The notes under the pieces are model-generated. The model did no database searches and was not told the DNA's origin. It worked only from the letters and a program-made list of their open reading frames with translations. A program made the translations under genes and the position numbers. A stretch of DNA of 41,309 nt from CAZZEX01 sp964653285 (lineage in GTDB: Bacteria > Chloroflexota > Anaerolineae > B4-G1): the NCBI GenBank assembly GCA_964653285.1, contig CAZZEX010000039.1, positions 1-41,309 on the forward strand, read 5' to 3'. Position 1 is the first letter of the stretch. Each line of letters starts with the position of its first letter. This document shows positions 10,559-17,508 of the stretch, in pieces.

Positions 10559-11781
10559 TCTTGAAGCGCAACAGGCTCTGGAAACACCACGAACACCGGT
10601 CGCATCCGCCGTGGGCGTCGTGGCCCCACGACCGCAAGTTTCCCCAGTGGCCGCGAGCACGGCATCGCGTGCGGCGATTTCTCTTCCTCCGCTTCGCCGG
10701 GGTCTTTGGCTTCATGGCCCTGCTGGTGCTGGGCGGGATGGCGGCGCTGGCGTTTCTGCTCACACGGCCGTTCGGAGGCGATGGGCAGACAGCGGTGTTG
10801 GTGTGGGTCGGGGGCTGTGGCCTCTCGCTGGCGCTGCCGCTGCTGGCGGCGGTCTTGGCGATGCGGGCGTTTCGAGACATTGCCACGCCACTGGCCGACG
10901 TCATGGCCGCCGCCGACGCCGTGGCCGAGGGCGACCTGAGTGCGCGCGTGCCGGTGCCGGAACACGGCCCCGCCGAGTTCGGTCGGCTGGCCGAGTCTTT
11001 CAATCGCATGACCGAAGAACTGGAGCGCGCCGACCAGCGACGTCGCAACCTCACCGCCGACGTGGCCCACGAACTGCGCACGCCGCTGCACATCATCCAG
11101 GGCAACCTGGAGGGCATCCTCGACGACGTGTACGAGCCGACACCAGAGCACATCAGCGCCACGCTGGAGGAAACGCGCGCCCTGGCACGGCTGGTGGACG
11201 ACCTGCGGACGCTCTCGCTGGCAGAGGCCGGCCAATTGCCGCTGGTATGGGAGCCGGTGGATGTGACCGAGTTGCTGGCCGACGTATCCACCAGTTTCAG
11301 CGGCCAGGCCGAGGCGGCGGGCGTAGATCTGCGCGTCGAGCCTGCCCTGAGCCAGCCGAATGGGACCAAGGGTGGCCCGTCTACGATGACGATCACCGCC
11401 GACGTGGGGCGATTGGATCAAGTGCTCAGTAATCTGGTGGCCAACGCCCTGCGCCACACGCCTCCTGGCGGGGCTATCACGCTGCGGGCAGGGCCTGCCC
11501 TGAGCGGTGTCGAAGGGGAAGTCGAAGGGCCTATCCCAGACGGCGTCCGTATTATCGTGCGCGACACTGGTGCGGGCATCCCCGCCGAGGATTTGCCCTA
11601 CATCTTTGACCGCTTCTGGCGTGGCGACCGGTCGCGCTCCCGCGCTCACGGGGCGGGGAGCGGCCTGGGACTAGCCATCGCCCGGCAGTTGGTGCAGGCC
11701 CACGGCGGCCGCATCGGCGTCGAGAGTGAACCAGGCCGGGGGACAACGTTCACCATCGAGTTACCAGCGGGCGGGGAGTAG
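10555..11781 (+). CDS. Membrane-bound sensor histidine kinase with two in-frame repeat insertions
   Basis: A HAMP-containing histidine kinase of 408 residues, partner of the preceding regulator. After a basic N-terminus come two membrane helices (about 43-69 and 80-104) with almost no extracellular loop. A HAMP region follows (AFRDIATPLADVMAAADAVA), then the H-box DVAHELRTPL with His172, the N-box NLVANALRHTPPGG, VRDTGAGIPAEDLPYIFDRF, and the glycine box GSGLGLAIARQLVQAHGG. The start is GTG 10555; a TTG at 10561 is possible. Two short stretches, ALSQPNGTKGGPS (about 262-272) and PALSGVEGEVEGP (about 312-326), break the ATPase domain in loops. Both look like palindromic repeat insertions. The small sensor loop suggests membrane or intramembrane sensing (inference). 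Confidence 0.93.
   Translation: MILKRNRLWKHHEHRSHPPWASWPHDRKFPQWPRARHRVRRFLFLRFAGVFGFMALLVLGGMAALAFLLTRPFGGDGQTAVLVWVGGCGLSLALPLLAAVLAMRAFRDIATPLADVMAAADAVAEGDLSARVPVPEHGPAEFGRLAESFNRMTEELERADQRRRNLTADVAHELRTPLHIIQGNLEGILDDVYEPTPEHISATLEETRALARLVDDLRTLSLAEAGQLPLVWEPVDVTELLADVSTSFSGQAEAAGVDLRVEPALSQPNGTKGGPSTMTITADVGRLDQVLSNLVANALRHTPPGGAITLRAGPALSGVEGEVEGPIPDGVRIIVRDTGAGIPAEDLPYIFDRFWRGDRSRSRAHGAGSGLGLAIARQLVQAHGGRIGVESEPGRGTTFTIELPAGGE
11341..11370. repeat. CCTGCCCTGAGC-type repeat, family C, in kinase
   Basis: CCTGCCCTGAGCCAGCCGAA then TGGGACCAAGG encodes PALSQPNGTKG inside the kinase. It shares the CCTGCCCTGAGC start with the copy at 11491-11531. Confidence 0.6.
11491..11531. repeat. CCTGCCCTGAGCGG-type repeat, family C, in kinase
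   Basis: GGGCCTGCCCTGAGCGGTGT, then CGAAGGGGAAGTCGAAGGGCC, encodes GPALSGVEGEVEGP. It starts like the copy at 11341 and ends with a doubled GTCGAAGGG, which gives the repeated VEG. Confidence 0.7.
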
Positions 11782-11835
11782 CGTTGTAACTACCCAGCTT
11801 GGGATACACTGCCAGCCCACCTCCGCCAGGGTGTA

Positions 11836-12052
11836 CTAGACATCACGGCGGAAATCCCTTGGCAGTTATGGAGCAAGCGCCGGTTGAGTAACTTCGTAGC
11901 GCCAGCGGAGAAGTGTATCGAAACCAAGCGTTTTCTACCCATAAGGGCGCTTTTGGCAAGCCGCTTGGTTTCGATACGTCGCTTCGCTCTTACTCAACCG
12001 GCGCTCTCGTTCAACGTCCAACTGGGGAAAGATTTACGCCCACGTGCACCAG
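11836..12052. mobile_element. MITE-like element, copy 1, with a nested palindrome
   Basis: The left arm (11836-11868) begins CTAGACATCACGGCGGAAAT and ends in GGCAGTTA. The right arm (about 12018-12052) is its degenerate inverse (CCAACTGGGGAAAGATTTAC, GCCCACGTGCACCAG). The arms match those of the element at 13140-13304. No transposase is inside. The interior holds a second, nearly perfect palindrome at 11877-12004, which makes this copy longer. Confidence 0.6.
11877..12004. repeat. Long inverted repeat (family E) nested in the MITE-like element
   Basis: GCGCCGGTTGAGTAA (11877-11891) pairs with TTACTCAACCGGCGC (11990-12004), and GTATCGAAACCAAGCG (11915-11930) pairs with CGCTTGGTTTCGATAC (11962-11977). 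The whole can fold into a long cruciform or RNA hairpin. An open frame across it on the plus strand is not a credible gene. Confidence 0.85.
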
Positions 12053-12206
12053 GTGAGTCGCCAAAAGTTCTTTGTACCTTTGCTTCCGGCCGCACCGGCC
12101 TGAAGAGTTGGTGCTGGGCATCATTTTTTGCAGTTTTGTGCTCCAGCACCGCCTATTCATGGCGGCGCGGGTTGGGCAAAAGTGAAAGGAATTTATGGCT
12201 ACCCAT

Positions 12207-12749
12207 TTAGTTGGCCTGGGCCGCCAGTTCCCTGGCGAAGACTTCGAATGTTGGCCGGCCGTAGAGGCAGAAGACGACCCGCGCCAACCTCGTCTCCCCT
12301 CGCAGGTACTCGATGGCCGTCCGTAGCGACACCTGCGCCGCTTCTTCCATCGGGTAGCCGAAAATGCCGGTGCTGATGGCCGGCAGGGCGATGGACTTCA
12401 GCCCGTGCTCGTCCGCCATCTGTAGGGCGGCGCGCACCGCCGAGGCCAGAAGTTCTGCCGAACGTGGCGTGCCATCGTAAATCGGCCCCACGGCGTGGAT
12501 GACGTGGCGGGCCTTGAGGTTGCCGCCCGAGGTGATGGCCGCCGAGCCGGTGGATACCAGGCCATGCTGGCGCACCCACTCGTTGCTCTCCCGCTGGATG
12601 GCCGGGCCGCCCTTGCGGGAGATAACCCCGGCCACTCCGCCGCCGTGGGCCAACCGCTCGTTGGCGGCGTTGACGATACCGTCGGTGTCCATTTCCGTGA
12701 TGTCGCCTTCGACCAGTTCAAGGGTGGTGTGGTTGATTTGGATCTGCAT
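12207..12749 (-). CDS. Macro-domain protein (ADP-ribose binding/deacylase type)
   Basis: A stand-alone macro domain of 180 residues. Family motifs are GDITEMDTDGIVNAANERLAHGGGVAGVI (Asp for adenine, Asn-Ala-Ala-Asn and the glycine loop) and ALPAISTGIFGYPMEEAA (the phosphate-binding loop). This is the YmdB/MacroD-like arrangement, whose members bind ADP-ribose and often remove O-acetyl-ADP-ribose or mono-ADP-ribosyl marks. It is cytoplasmic, with no signal. The ATG at 12749 is preceded by GGAGGCAGC. It stands alone between a MITE-like element and the truD remnant, so the context gives no substrate. Confidence 0.92.
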   Translation of the reverse strand: MQIQINHTTLELVEGDITEMDTDGIVNAANERLAHGGGVAGVISRKGGPAIQRESNEWVRQHGLVSTGSAAITSGGNLKARHVIHAVGPIYDGTPRSAELLASAVRAALQMADEHGLKSIALPAISTGIFGYPMEEAAQVSLRTAIEYLRGETRLARVVFCLYGRPTFEVFARELAAQAN

Positions 12750-12766
12750 GCTGCCTCCTGGTAAAA

Positions 12767-12805
12767 CGTAATGTGTGTTGCATGTTGCGTGTTGCGTGAT
12801 GCGTA
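12767..12805. repeat. GTGTTGCATGTTGCGTGTTGCG simple repeat
   Basis: An imperfect tandem of TGTTGCGTG units lies between the macro gene and the truD remnant. It resembles other short wordy repeats in this window (16370, 16725, 26353). Confidence 0.7.
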
Positions 12806-12811
12806 AGGAAT

Positions 12812-13088
12812 TCAGGGCAATAGTGTCTTGATCACCAGTGTCGCGTAACTGCCCCGGGAGAGCGTGAAAGCAAGTGTCACCCTCTGCCAGCCAGGGAAGA
12901 GATCATCAGGTTCGGGCGACGATGTCCGATTGCGGGAGCCCCAGCGCTCGCGCCACCTGCGCCTGCACGCTCAACGTCGTCACGCCGCGCTTGCGCACGC
13001 GGTAGATGGCGAAGCGCCCCCTATTCGTGAGGGGGAACTGGATCTGTTCCTCGACGGCGAAGTCCTCGGGCTGTACTTTGTATCGCAT
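12812..13088 (-). pseudogene. truD: truD remnant with internal deletion
   Basis: The first 58 or so residues match the N-terminus of TruD, the tRNA pseudouridine-13 synthase: MRYKVQPEDFAVEEQIQF, RFAIYRVRKRGVTTLSVQ, and ARALGLPQSDI. The protein should then enter the catalytic GYAGLKD region, but the frame stops (VART, stop near 12906). In another frame immediately after comes DDLFPGWQRVTLAFTLSRGS then YATLVIKTLLP and a stop at 12812, which is the conserved TruD C-terminus. The middle, about 250-350 residues including the catalytic Asp, is gone. A deletion fusing the two ends out of frame explains this. The remnant cannot be active. It lies beside a MITE-like element. Confidence 0.82.
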
Positions 13089-13139
13089 CGGTAGGTTCGG
13101 TAGATTGGTAATTGGAGAATTGGCGATCAGTACATAACA

Positions 13140-13304
13140 CTAGTACACGACGGCAGAAATCCTTCAGCAGTTAGATGTCGCGCCGATTCATCGGATTGCT
13201 CCCCAGATGTGGGCAAAAGTGGCACTTCTGCTCGTTTTCCCCCACATTTGGGGGTAGTGCCAACAGTCGGTAACTGCCAAAGGATTTACGCCGAGATGTA
13301 CTAG
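13140..13304. mobile_element. MITE-like element, copy 2
   Basis: A 165-base element with imperfect 35-base inverted ends: CTAGTACACGACGGCAGAAA at 13140 and its inverse, GATTTACGCCGAGATGTACTAG, ending at 13304. The centre has a further inverted pair around CCCCAGATGTGGG and CCCACATTTGGGGG. No gene is inside. It matches the arms at 11836-12052 in the same orientation. Confidence 0.7.
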
Positions 13305-13386
13305 CAGTATAAAGGTGAAGCGAGCTGTTGTCAACATATCGTTAATCATTTTCTAACGCGCTGTTTATACCCTTCTAATGCTGATT

Positions 13387-13405
13387 TGGTATAATCTGGT
13401 ATAAT
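13387..13405 (+). promoter_or_regulatory. Two tandem extended -10 boxes before the M50 protease
   Basis: TGGTATAAT occurs at 13387-13395 and again at 13397-13405. Both are TG-N-TATAAT, the extended -10 form that can work without a good -35. They lie about 90 bases before the protease start. The leader contains a GGTCATTGGTCATTGGTCA simple repeat (13437-13455). Confidence 0.5.
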
Positions 13406-13491
13406 ATGGTAATTCCTGGATTAAGATTCACTTTGGGTCATTGGTCATTGGTCACTCGTTGTCAATCATTGTTCATTGGAGGATCCCGGAT

Positions 13492-14613
13492 ATGAATTGG
13501 TCTTTTCCGATCGCGAAGGTGAAGGGAATCGAGATTCGGGTACACTTCACGTTCGCGCTGGTGCTGGTGTGGGCGGCACTAGACTGGGGCGTGTGGCAGG
13601 GATTGGGGCTGGTGGGCGCACTCTACGGCGTCGCATTGATCAGCCTGCTGTTTCTGTGCGTGACGCTGCACGAACTGGGCCATAGTCTGGTGGCACGGCA
13701 CTATGGCGTGGCGGTGCGCGACATCACGCTGCTGCCCATCGGCGGGCTGGCACGCCTGGAGGGCGAATTGGCTCGCCCCGCACAGGAGTTCTGGATGGCG
13801 CTGGCCGGGCCGGCCGTCAACGTCGCTCTGGCGGCAGTGCTCGGCGCGGTCACATTACCCCTGCTGGGCTGGCGCGCTCTCGGTGGTCTGGGCCTGTTGT
13901 GGAGTCGCCTGAACGGGCTCGGCTTCGAAAGGCTGCTGGTTGACCTGTTGGTAGCCAACCTGGGGCTGGCGCTCTTCAACCTGTTGCCAGCCTTCCCGAT
14001 GGACGGCGGGCGGGTGCTGCGGGCACTGCTGGCATCGCGGATGGGCGAACTGGACGCCACCCGCGTTGCCACGCGCGTCGGGCAGGGGTTGGCTGTGATC
14101 CTTGGCCTGCTGGGGCTCTTCGGGGGGGGATTGAACCTGGCGCTGATCGCCGTGTTTGTCTTCACCGGGGCGGAGCAGGAGTGGCGCGGGGCCCAGTTGA
14201 AGACAGCGCTGCGGCGGGTACCAGCATCGGCAGCGTTGGTACGTGGGGGTGTATCGCTCTCGTCCTATGACCCGCTGGCGCGGGCGATTGACGTCACGCT
14301 GCGCAGCAGTCAGGCAGATTTCGCGGTCTTTGACCGGGGTACCCTGGTGGGCGTGCTCACGCGGGAGGACGTGGCGGAAGGGTTCCAGCGGTACGGCCAC
14401 AACGTGTTGATAGGGCGAGTGATGCGCACCGATTTCCCCGTGGCGCAGTCCAGCGATACGTTGCTCGATCTCCAGCACAAGATGCAAGCCAGCGGCAGTT
14501 CAGCGATTTCGGTGATCGAAGGAGGGCGCTTTCTGGGTCTGGCGACGCTGGAGAGCGTCCGGAAGGCCCTGTGGTTGCTTTCCACGCGACGCTGGCGGCC
14601 CATCAGTACCTGA
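13492..14613 (+). CDS. Site-2-type zinc metalloprotease (M50) with CBS region
   Basis: An intramembrane protease of the SpoIVFB/S2P group, 373 residues. The zinc site is HELGHS (His60, Glu61, His64) in the second hydrophobic region and NLLPAFPMDGGRV (Asp171) in a later helix. The C-terminal part (about 235-370) resembles paired CBS domains (DFAVFDRGTLVGVLTREDVAEGF and SSAISVIEGGRFLGLATLESV), which often bind adenosine nucleotides. I start at ATG 13492 with GGAGG eight bases upstream; the longer frame to 13441 only adds the simple repeat. Substrates are unknown; it has no linked anti-sigma factor here. Confidence 0.92.
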   Translation: MNWSFPIAKVKGIEIRVHFTFALVLVWAALDWGVWQGLGLVGALYGVALISLLFLCVTLHELGHSLVARHYGVAVRDITLLPIGGLARLEGELARPAQEFWMALAGPAVNVALAAVLGAVTLPLLGWRALGGLGLLWSRLNGLGFERLLVDLLVANLGLALFNLLPAFPMDGGRVLRALLASRMGELDATRVATRVGQGLAVILGLLGLFGGGLNLALIAVFVFTGAEQEWRGAQLKTALRRVPASAALVRGGVSLSSYDPLARAIDVTLRSSQADFAVFDRGTLVGVLTREDVAEGFQRYGHNVLIGRVMRTDFPVAQSSDTLLDLQHKMQASGSSAISVIEGGRFLGLATLESVRKALWLLSTRRWRPIST

Positions 14614-14624
14614 CTTATCGCTTG

Positions 14625-15347
14625 TCATGGCGCGGCGGTCGGCTCTACGGTGGGGACGAGAGGTGTGGGTCCCCGGGCGAAGATGACCTCCCGAAAGCCC
14701 AGCGCCAGGATGAGCTGTCGCACGTAAGCCTCGGCGTTCCGCTGGGCCATCTCCAGTATACCGTCCTCCAGTGCTGCGCTCAGAATCTCCTCCTCAGCCG
14801 CCCGGCGGGCTTCCGTCTCCAGCGCCGGATTCACCCCGATCAGCCCCGTGTCTCGGTCTACAATGTAGGACTTCTGGTTGTCCAGCGTGACGACGAGGAC
14901 CTCGGCTGGCGGCAGCGTCACGACTACCATCCCCTCATCAGCGACGATGATGTCGCTCTCCTCCATCTTGCCCAGGTCTACGCCGGCGATGACCTGCCCG
15001 TGGGCCACTAAGATCAGCCGGTCGCCGAAGAGGAAGGCGAAGGGGCTCTGCCCTGACTCGGCAGTGATGACCTTCTCGACGGTGTAGGAAGCCGTCTCCA
15101 GCCGGCTGAGGCTGCGCACCTGGCGGACGATCGTCATCGGGTCGGGGATGATAGTGGGCGTGGGGTTGGTGATCTCCGCGAACTGCTCTTGCAGCGCGCG
15201 CTCGGCCTCCTCCAGCGGTCGTGTCAGCCGCCGGATCGTGCCGATCAAGGTGATCCCGCCGCCGACGAGGGCGAGCAGGATGAGCACCAGGATCACCGTG
15301 TTGAGATTAAGCTTCGAATCAGGCTTCGAACCAGGTTTCGAGTTCAT
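14625..15347 (-). CDS. DUF4230 domain protein, membrane-anchored
   Basis: About 240 residues with one N-terminal membrane helix (LNTVILVLILLALVGGGITLI), an amphipathic linker (RPLEEAERALQEQF) and a DUF4230 domain (SRLETASYTVEKVITAE, VDLGKMEESDI, VVVTLPPAEVLVVTLDNQKS). The end is Pro-rich (TPLVPTVEPTAAP). The domain's function is unknown. I choose ATG 15347, eight bases after AAGGAG, over GTG 15356. It overlaps the end of the O-antigen-ligase-like gene by 29 bases, so the two are co-transcribed. It converges on the M50 gene with 11 bases between them. Confidence 0.85.
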   Translation of the reverse strand: MNSKPGSKPDSKLNLNTVILVLILLALVGGGITLIGTIRRLTRPLEEAERALQEQFAEITNPTPTIIPDPMTIVRQVRSLSRLETASYTVEKVITAESGQSPFAFLFGDRLILVAHGQVIAGVDLGKMEESDIIVADEGMVVVTLPPAEVLVVTLDNQKSYIVDRDTGLIGVNPALETEARRAAEEEILSAALEDGILEMAQRNAEAYVRQLILALGFREVIFARGPTPLVPTVEPTAAP

Positions 15348-17475
15348 CGGTCTCACTCCTTGCCAGCCATTGTACCATGCCCAGTGTCAGGAAGAAAGCG
15401 AAGGCCAGGTCAATGACGAAGTAAGAGACGTCCACCAGGCCGTGGGCCAGGAAGTTGACCATTGAGCCCATCAGGCCAAGGGCCAGGGCGCGACGGTCGG
15501 GGTCGGCCAGGCGGCACAATGGCAGCGCCAGCCGCCAGAAAGCGACCTGCAGCCAGAGCCCGGCGACGAGGCCGCAGAAGCCCAGCCGGCATCCATAGTC
15601 GAGGAGGACGTTGTGCGGGTGGGATAAGTCTGGCTCCTGCCAGGCGGCGGGCAGGATGTAGCGGCTGCGGTACTGGTACAGGAAGTTGTCCGGCCCGACG
15701 CCGAGCCACGGGTGGTCGCGAAGCATCATCCAGGACGAGCGCCAGAGTTGGAGGCGGAAGAAGGTAGTGCCGCTGTGGGTATCGAGGAGGGAGGCGAAGC
15801 GCGGGGTGCGCAAGAGCGGGATGGCGGCTATGGCGGCCACTGCCATCGCTCCCAGCGACGCCCAGGACCACGGCCTGCCTGCCAGCATCCCCAGCGCCAG
15901 CAGCGAGAGGGGGACACCCAGGATGAGCGCCCCCTTGGAGAAACTGAACAATATGGCCAGCCCCACCGGGACAACGGCCAGGCCATAAGCGACACGGCGA
16001 CCACGGGCGGCGGCAAACAGGGCAACAGCCACCAGCACTGGCAGCACTCGCCCCAGGTAGAGGCCAACGTTGTTGGGCGAGCCGTAGACGGAGCGCAGGC
16101 GGCGGAAGCCTTGCTCGGCGGTGATGACATTAGCGCCGAAGCCATACTGCATCAGGCCGATGAGGGCTACCGCGACGGCCCCAAGCACGACGAAGTCCAC
16201 TATGCGCCATAAAGCCTTGCCCTCTAGGCGGCTCGTGCGCAACATCAGGTAGAAGAGCGCTGGCTCCAGGACGACGACGCGTAACTCGCGCAGCGCGATG
16301 TGGCGGTACTCGGCGGCGCAGAGGGAGGCGATGGCGATCAGCATAAAGAACAGAGCAGCAAGGTCGAGAGAGGATGCAGGGCGCAAGATGCAGGATGCAG
16401 GATACTTCTTGCCTCTTGCTTCTTGCCTCTCCCTTCTTGCCTCTCGCTTCTCACTTTGCTGGGCATGCCACTTGCCGATTTGCCTTACTCCCCACGAGAG
16501 CACGCAGAGTAGGGTGAGGATCTCCGCCATCGTGAAGGCTTTGCCGAAAAGAGAGCGGGGGTACAGGTAGAAAGGGGCCGTCGCTACGATAAGCGCAAGA
16601 CCCAGGTCGAGCCGCAGGAGGACGAGCGCGGCCAGCACCAGGCCGCTGACGAGCGTGAGCGTGAGCCAGGGAGAGAAGTAGAACACACCGGTGGCGATCA
16701 GTGTGGCAGCGAGAGTCAAGGAGAATGGAGAATGGAGATTGGAGAATACGGGATGCCCTTTGCCTCTTGCCTCTTGCTTCTTGTCCCCCGCTTCTTGCTT
16801 CTTTCCTCTTTCCTCTGGCTCCTTGCCTCCTGCCTTCTGCTTCCTGCTTCCTGTCTCTTCCCTCTCCCTTTGCCAAGCAGGCCATTGGCTGATCTGTCCA
16901 ATTCCCCACCGGGCCATCCCCCCCACGCAGACAAGCCCAAGCACTCCCAGCCCCGCTAACGCCCAACAGTACGGGGTTGTATCCGGCGTGCGGCTCACGC
17001 TCCAGCCGGCCAGCGGCCACTGGTCCCACCCCCGCTCAGCGACGACTACCGCCTCATGTGGGCCATCGTCCAGGCTGGTGGCGATGGGTATAGTGATGAC
17101 CTGGGGCGCGTAGTCGGGCGAGGTGAGCACGAGGTAAGCACCACGTTCCTCCCGAGGCAACCGGCTGGCCGGCTTGCCGTCCACGCTGACGAAGAAAGTG
17201 CCGCGATAATTTCCACGCCGCACTCGCAGCGAGAAGTCGGTGCCGACAAAAGGGATAGTGACGCGCTCAGTGCCGGCCTGGCTGGGATCGGCCCCCGACT
17301 CCGAGAACTCCCAGTTCCCCTCCCACTTGGCCTCGCCGGAGAGGGGAGTGTAGTAGGTGGTGACAGTCTGGAGAAGGACGCATCGCCTGGCGACCAGAAC
17401 CGCACTGGCCAGGACAAGACTGACCAGCAGGCCGATCAGGCAGATGAATGCGCGGGCTCGCGAGTGTCGGTTCAA
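15319..17475 (-). CDS. O-antigen ligase/polymerase-like membrane protein with repeat insertions
   Basis: A polytopic membrane protein of about 718 residues. An N-terminal helix is followed by an extracytoplasmic domain of about 130 residues (VSVDGKPASRLPREERGAYL and similar), then about 11-12 helices. The C-terminal half carries the Wzy_C/ligase-type periplasmic loop (LQLWRSSWMMLRDHPWLGVG, NFLYQYRSRY, DLSHPHNVLLDYGCRLG). This family joins or polymerises surface polysaccharide on undecaprenyl pyrophosphate. Two cytoplasmic-type loops, about residues 203-250 and 342-370, are filled with wordy Lys/Arg/Glu repeats (KKQEAGDKKQEARGKG, EKREARRERQEARGKK) from inserted DNA repeats. The start is a TTG at 17475 with a simple repeat just upstream, and no good ribosome site, so the true start is uncertain. 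Confidence 0.85.
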   Translation of the reverse strand: MNRHSRARAFICLIGLLVSLVLASAVLVARRCVLLQTVTTYYTPLSGEAKWEGNWEFSESGADPSQAGTERVTIPFVGTDFSLRVRRGNYRGTFFVSVDGKPASRLPREERGAYLVLTSPDYAPQVITIPIATSLDDGPHEAVVVAERGWDQWPLAGWSVSRTPDTTPYCWALAGLGVLGLVCVGGMARWGIGQISQWPAWQREREETGSRKQKAGGKEPEERGKKQEAGDKKQEARGKGHPVFSNLHSPFSLTLAATLIATGVFYFSPWLTLTLVSGLVLAALVLLRLDLGLALIVATAPFYLYPRSLFGKAFTMAEILTLLCVLSWGVRQIGKWHAQQSEKREARRERQEARGKKYPASCILRPASSLDLAALFFMLIAIASLCAAEYRHIALRELRVVVLEPALFYLMLRTSRLEGKALWRIVDFVVLGAVAVALIGLMQYGFGANVITAEQGFRRLRSVYGSPNNVGLYLGRVLPVLVAVALFAAARGRRVAYGLAVVPVGLAILFSFSKGALILGVPLSLLALGMLAGRPWSWASLGAMAVAAIAAIPLLRTPRFASLLDTHSGTTFFRLQLWRSSWMMLRDHPWLGVGPDNFLYQYRSRYILPAAWQEPDLSHPHNVLLDYGCRLGFCGLVAGLWLQVAFWRLALPLCRLADPDRRALALGLMGSMVNFLAHGLVDVSYFVIDLAFAFFLTLGMVQWLARSETDELETWFEA
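16370..16450. repeat. Wordy simple repeat (family B), in the ligase-like gene
   Basis: GGATGCAGGGCGCAAGATGC, AGGATGCAGGATACTTCTTG, then CTCTTGCTTCTTGCCTCTCCC. On the minus strand it encodes EARRERQEARGKKYPASCIL. Its AAGATGCAGGATGCAGG part matches 27704-27745. Confidence 0.8.
16725..16865. repeat. Wordy simple repeat (family B), longer copy in the ligase-like gene
   Basis: GAATGGAGAATGGAGATTGG followed by repeated CCTCTTGCTTCTTG and CTGCTTCCTGCTTCC words. On the minus strand it encodes GSRKQKAGGKEPEERGKK and NLHSPFSL. The GAATGGAGA part matches the copy at 26353. Confidence 0.85.
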
Positions 17476-17508
17476 GGGTTTACCAATCTACCAATTCACA
17501 AACGTGAC

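Noticed and set aside
10534..11649. A 371-residue minus-strand frame
   Set aside because: Antisense shadow of the histidine kinase.
11884..12210. A 108-residue plus-strand frame
   Set aside because: It runs through the inverted repeat and has no protein-like pattern.
15319..17475. Frameshifted or broken ligase gene because of the odd Lys/Arg/Glu loops
   Set aside because: The frame is intact on both sides of each repeat and the family motifs follow, so these are in-frame insertions.
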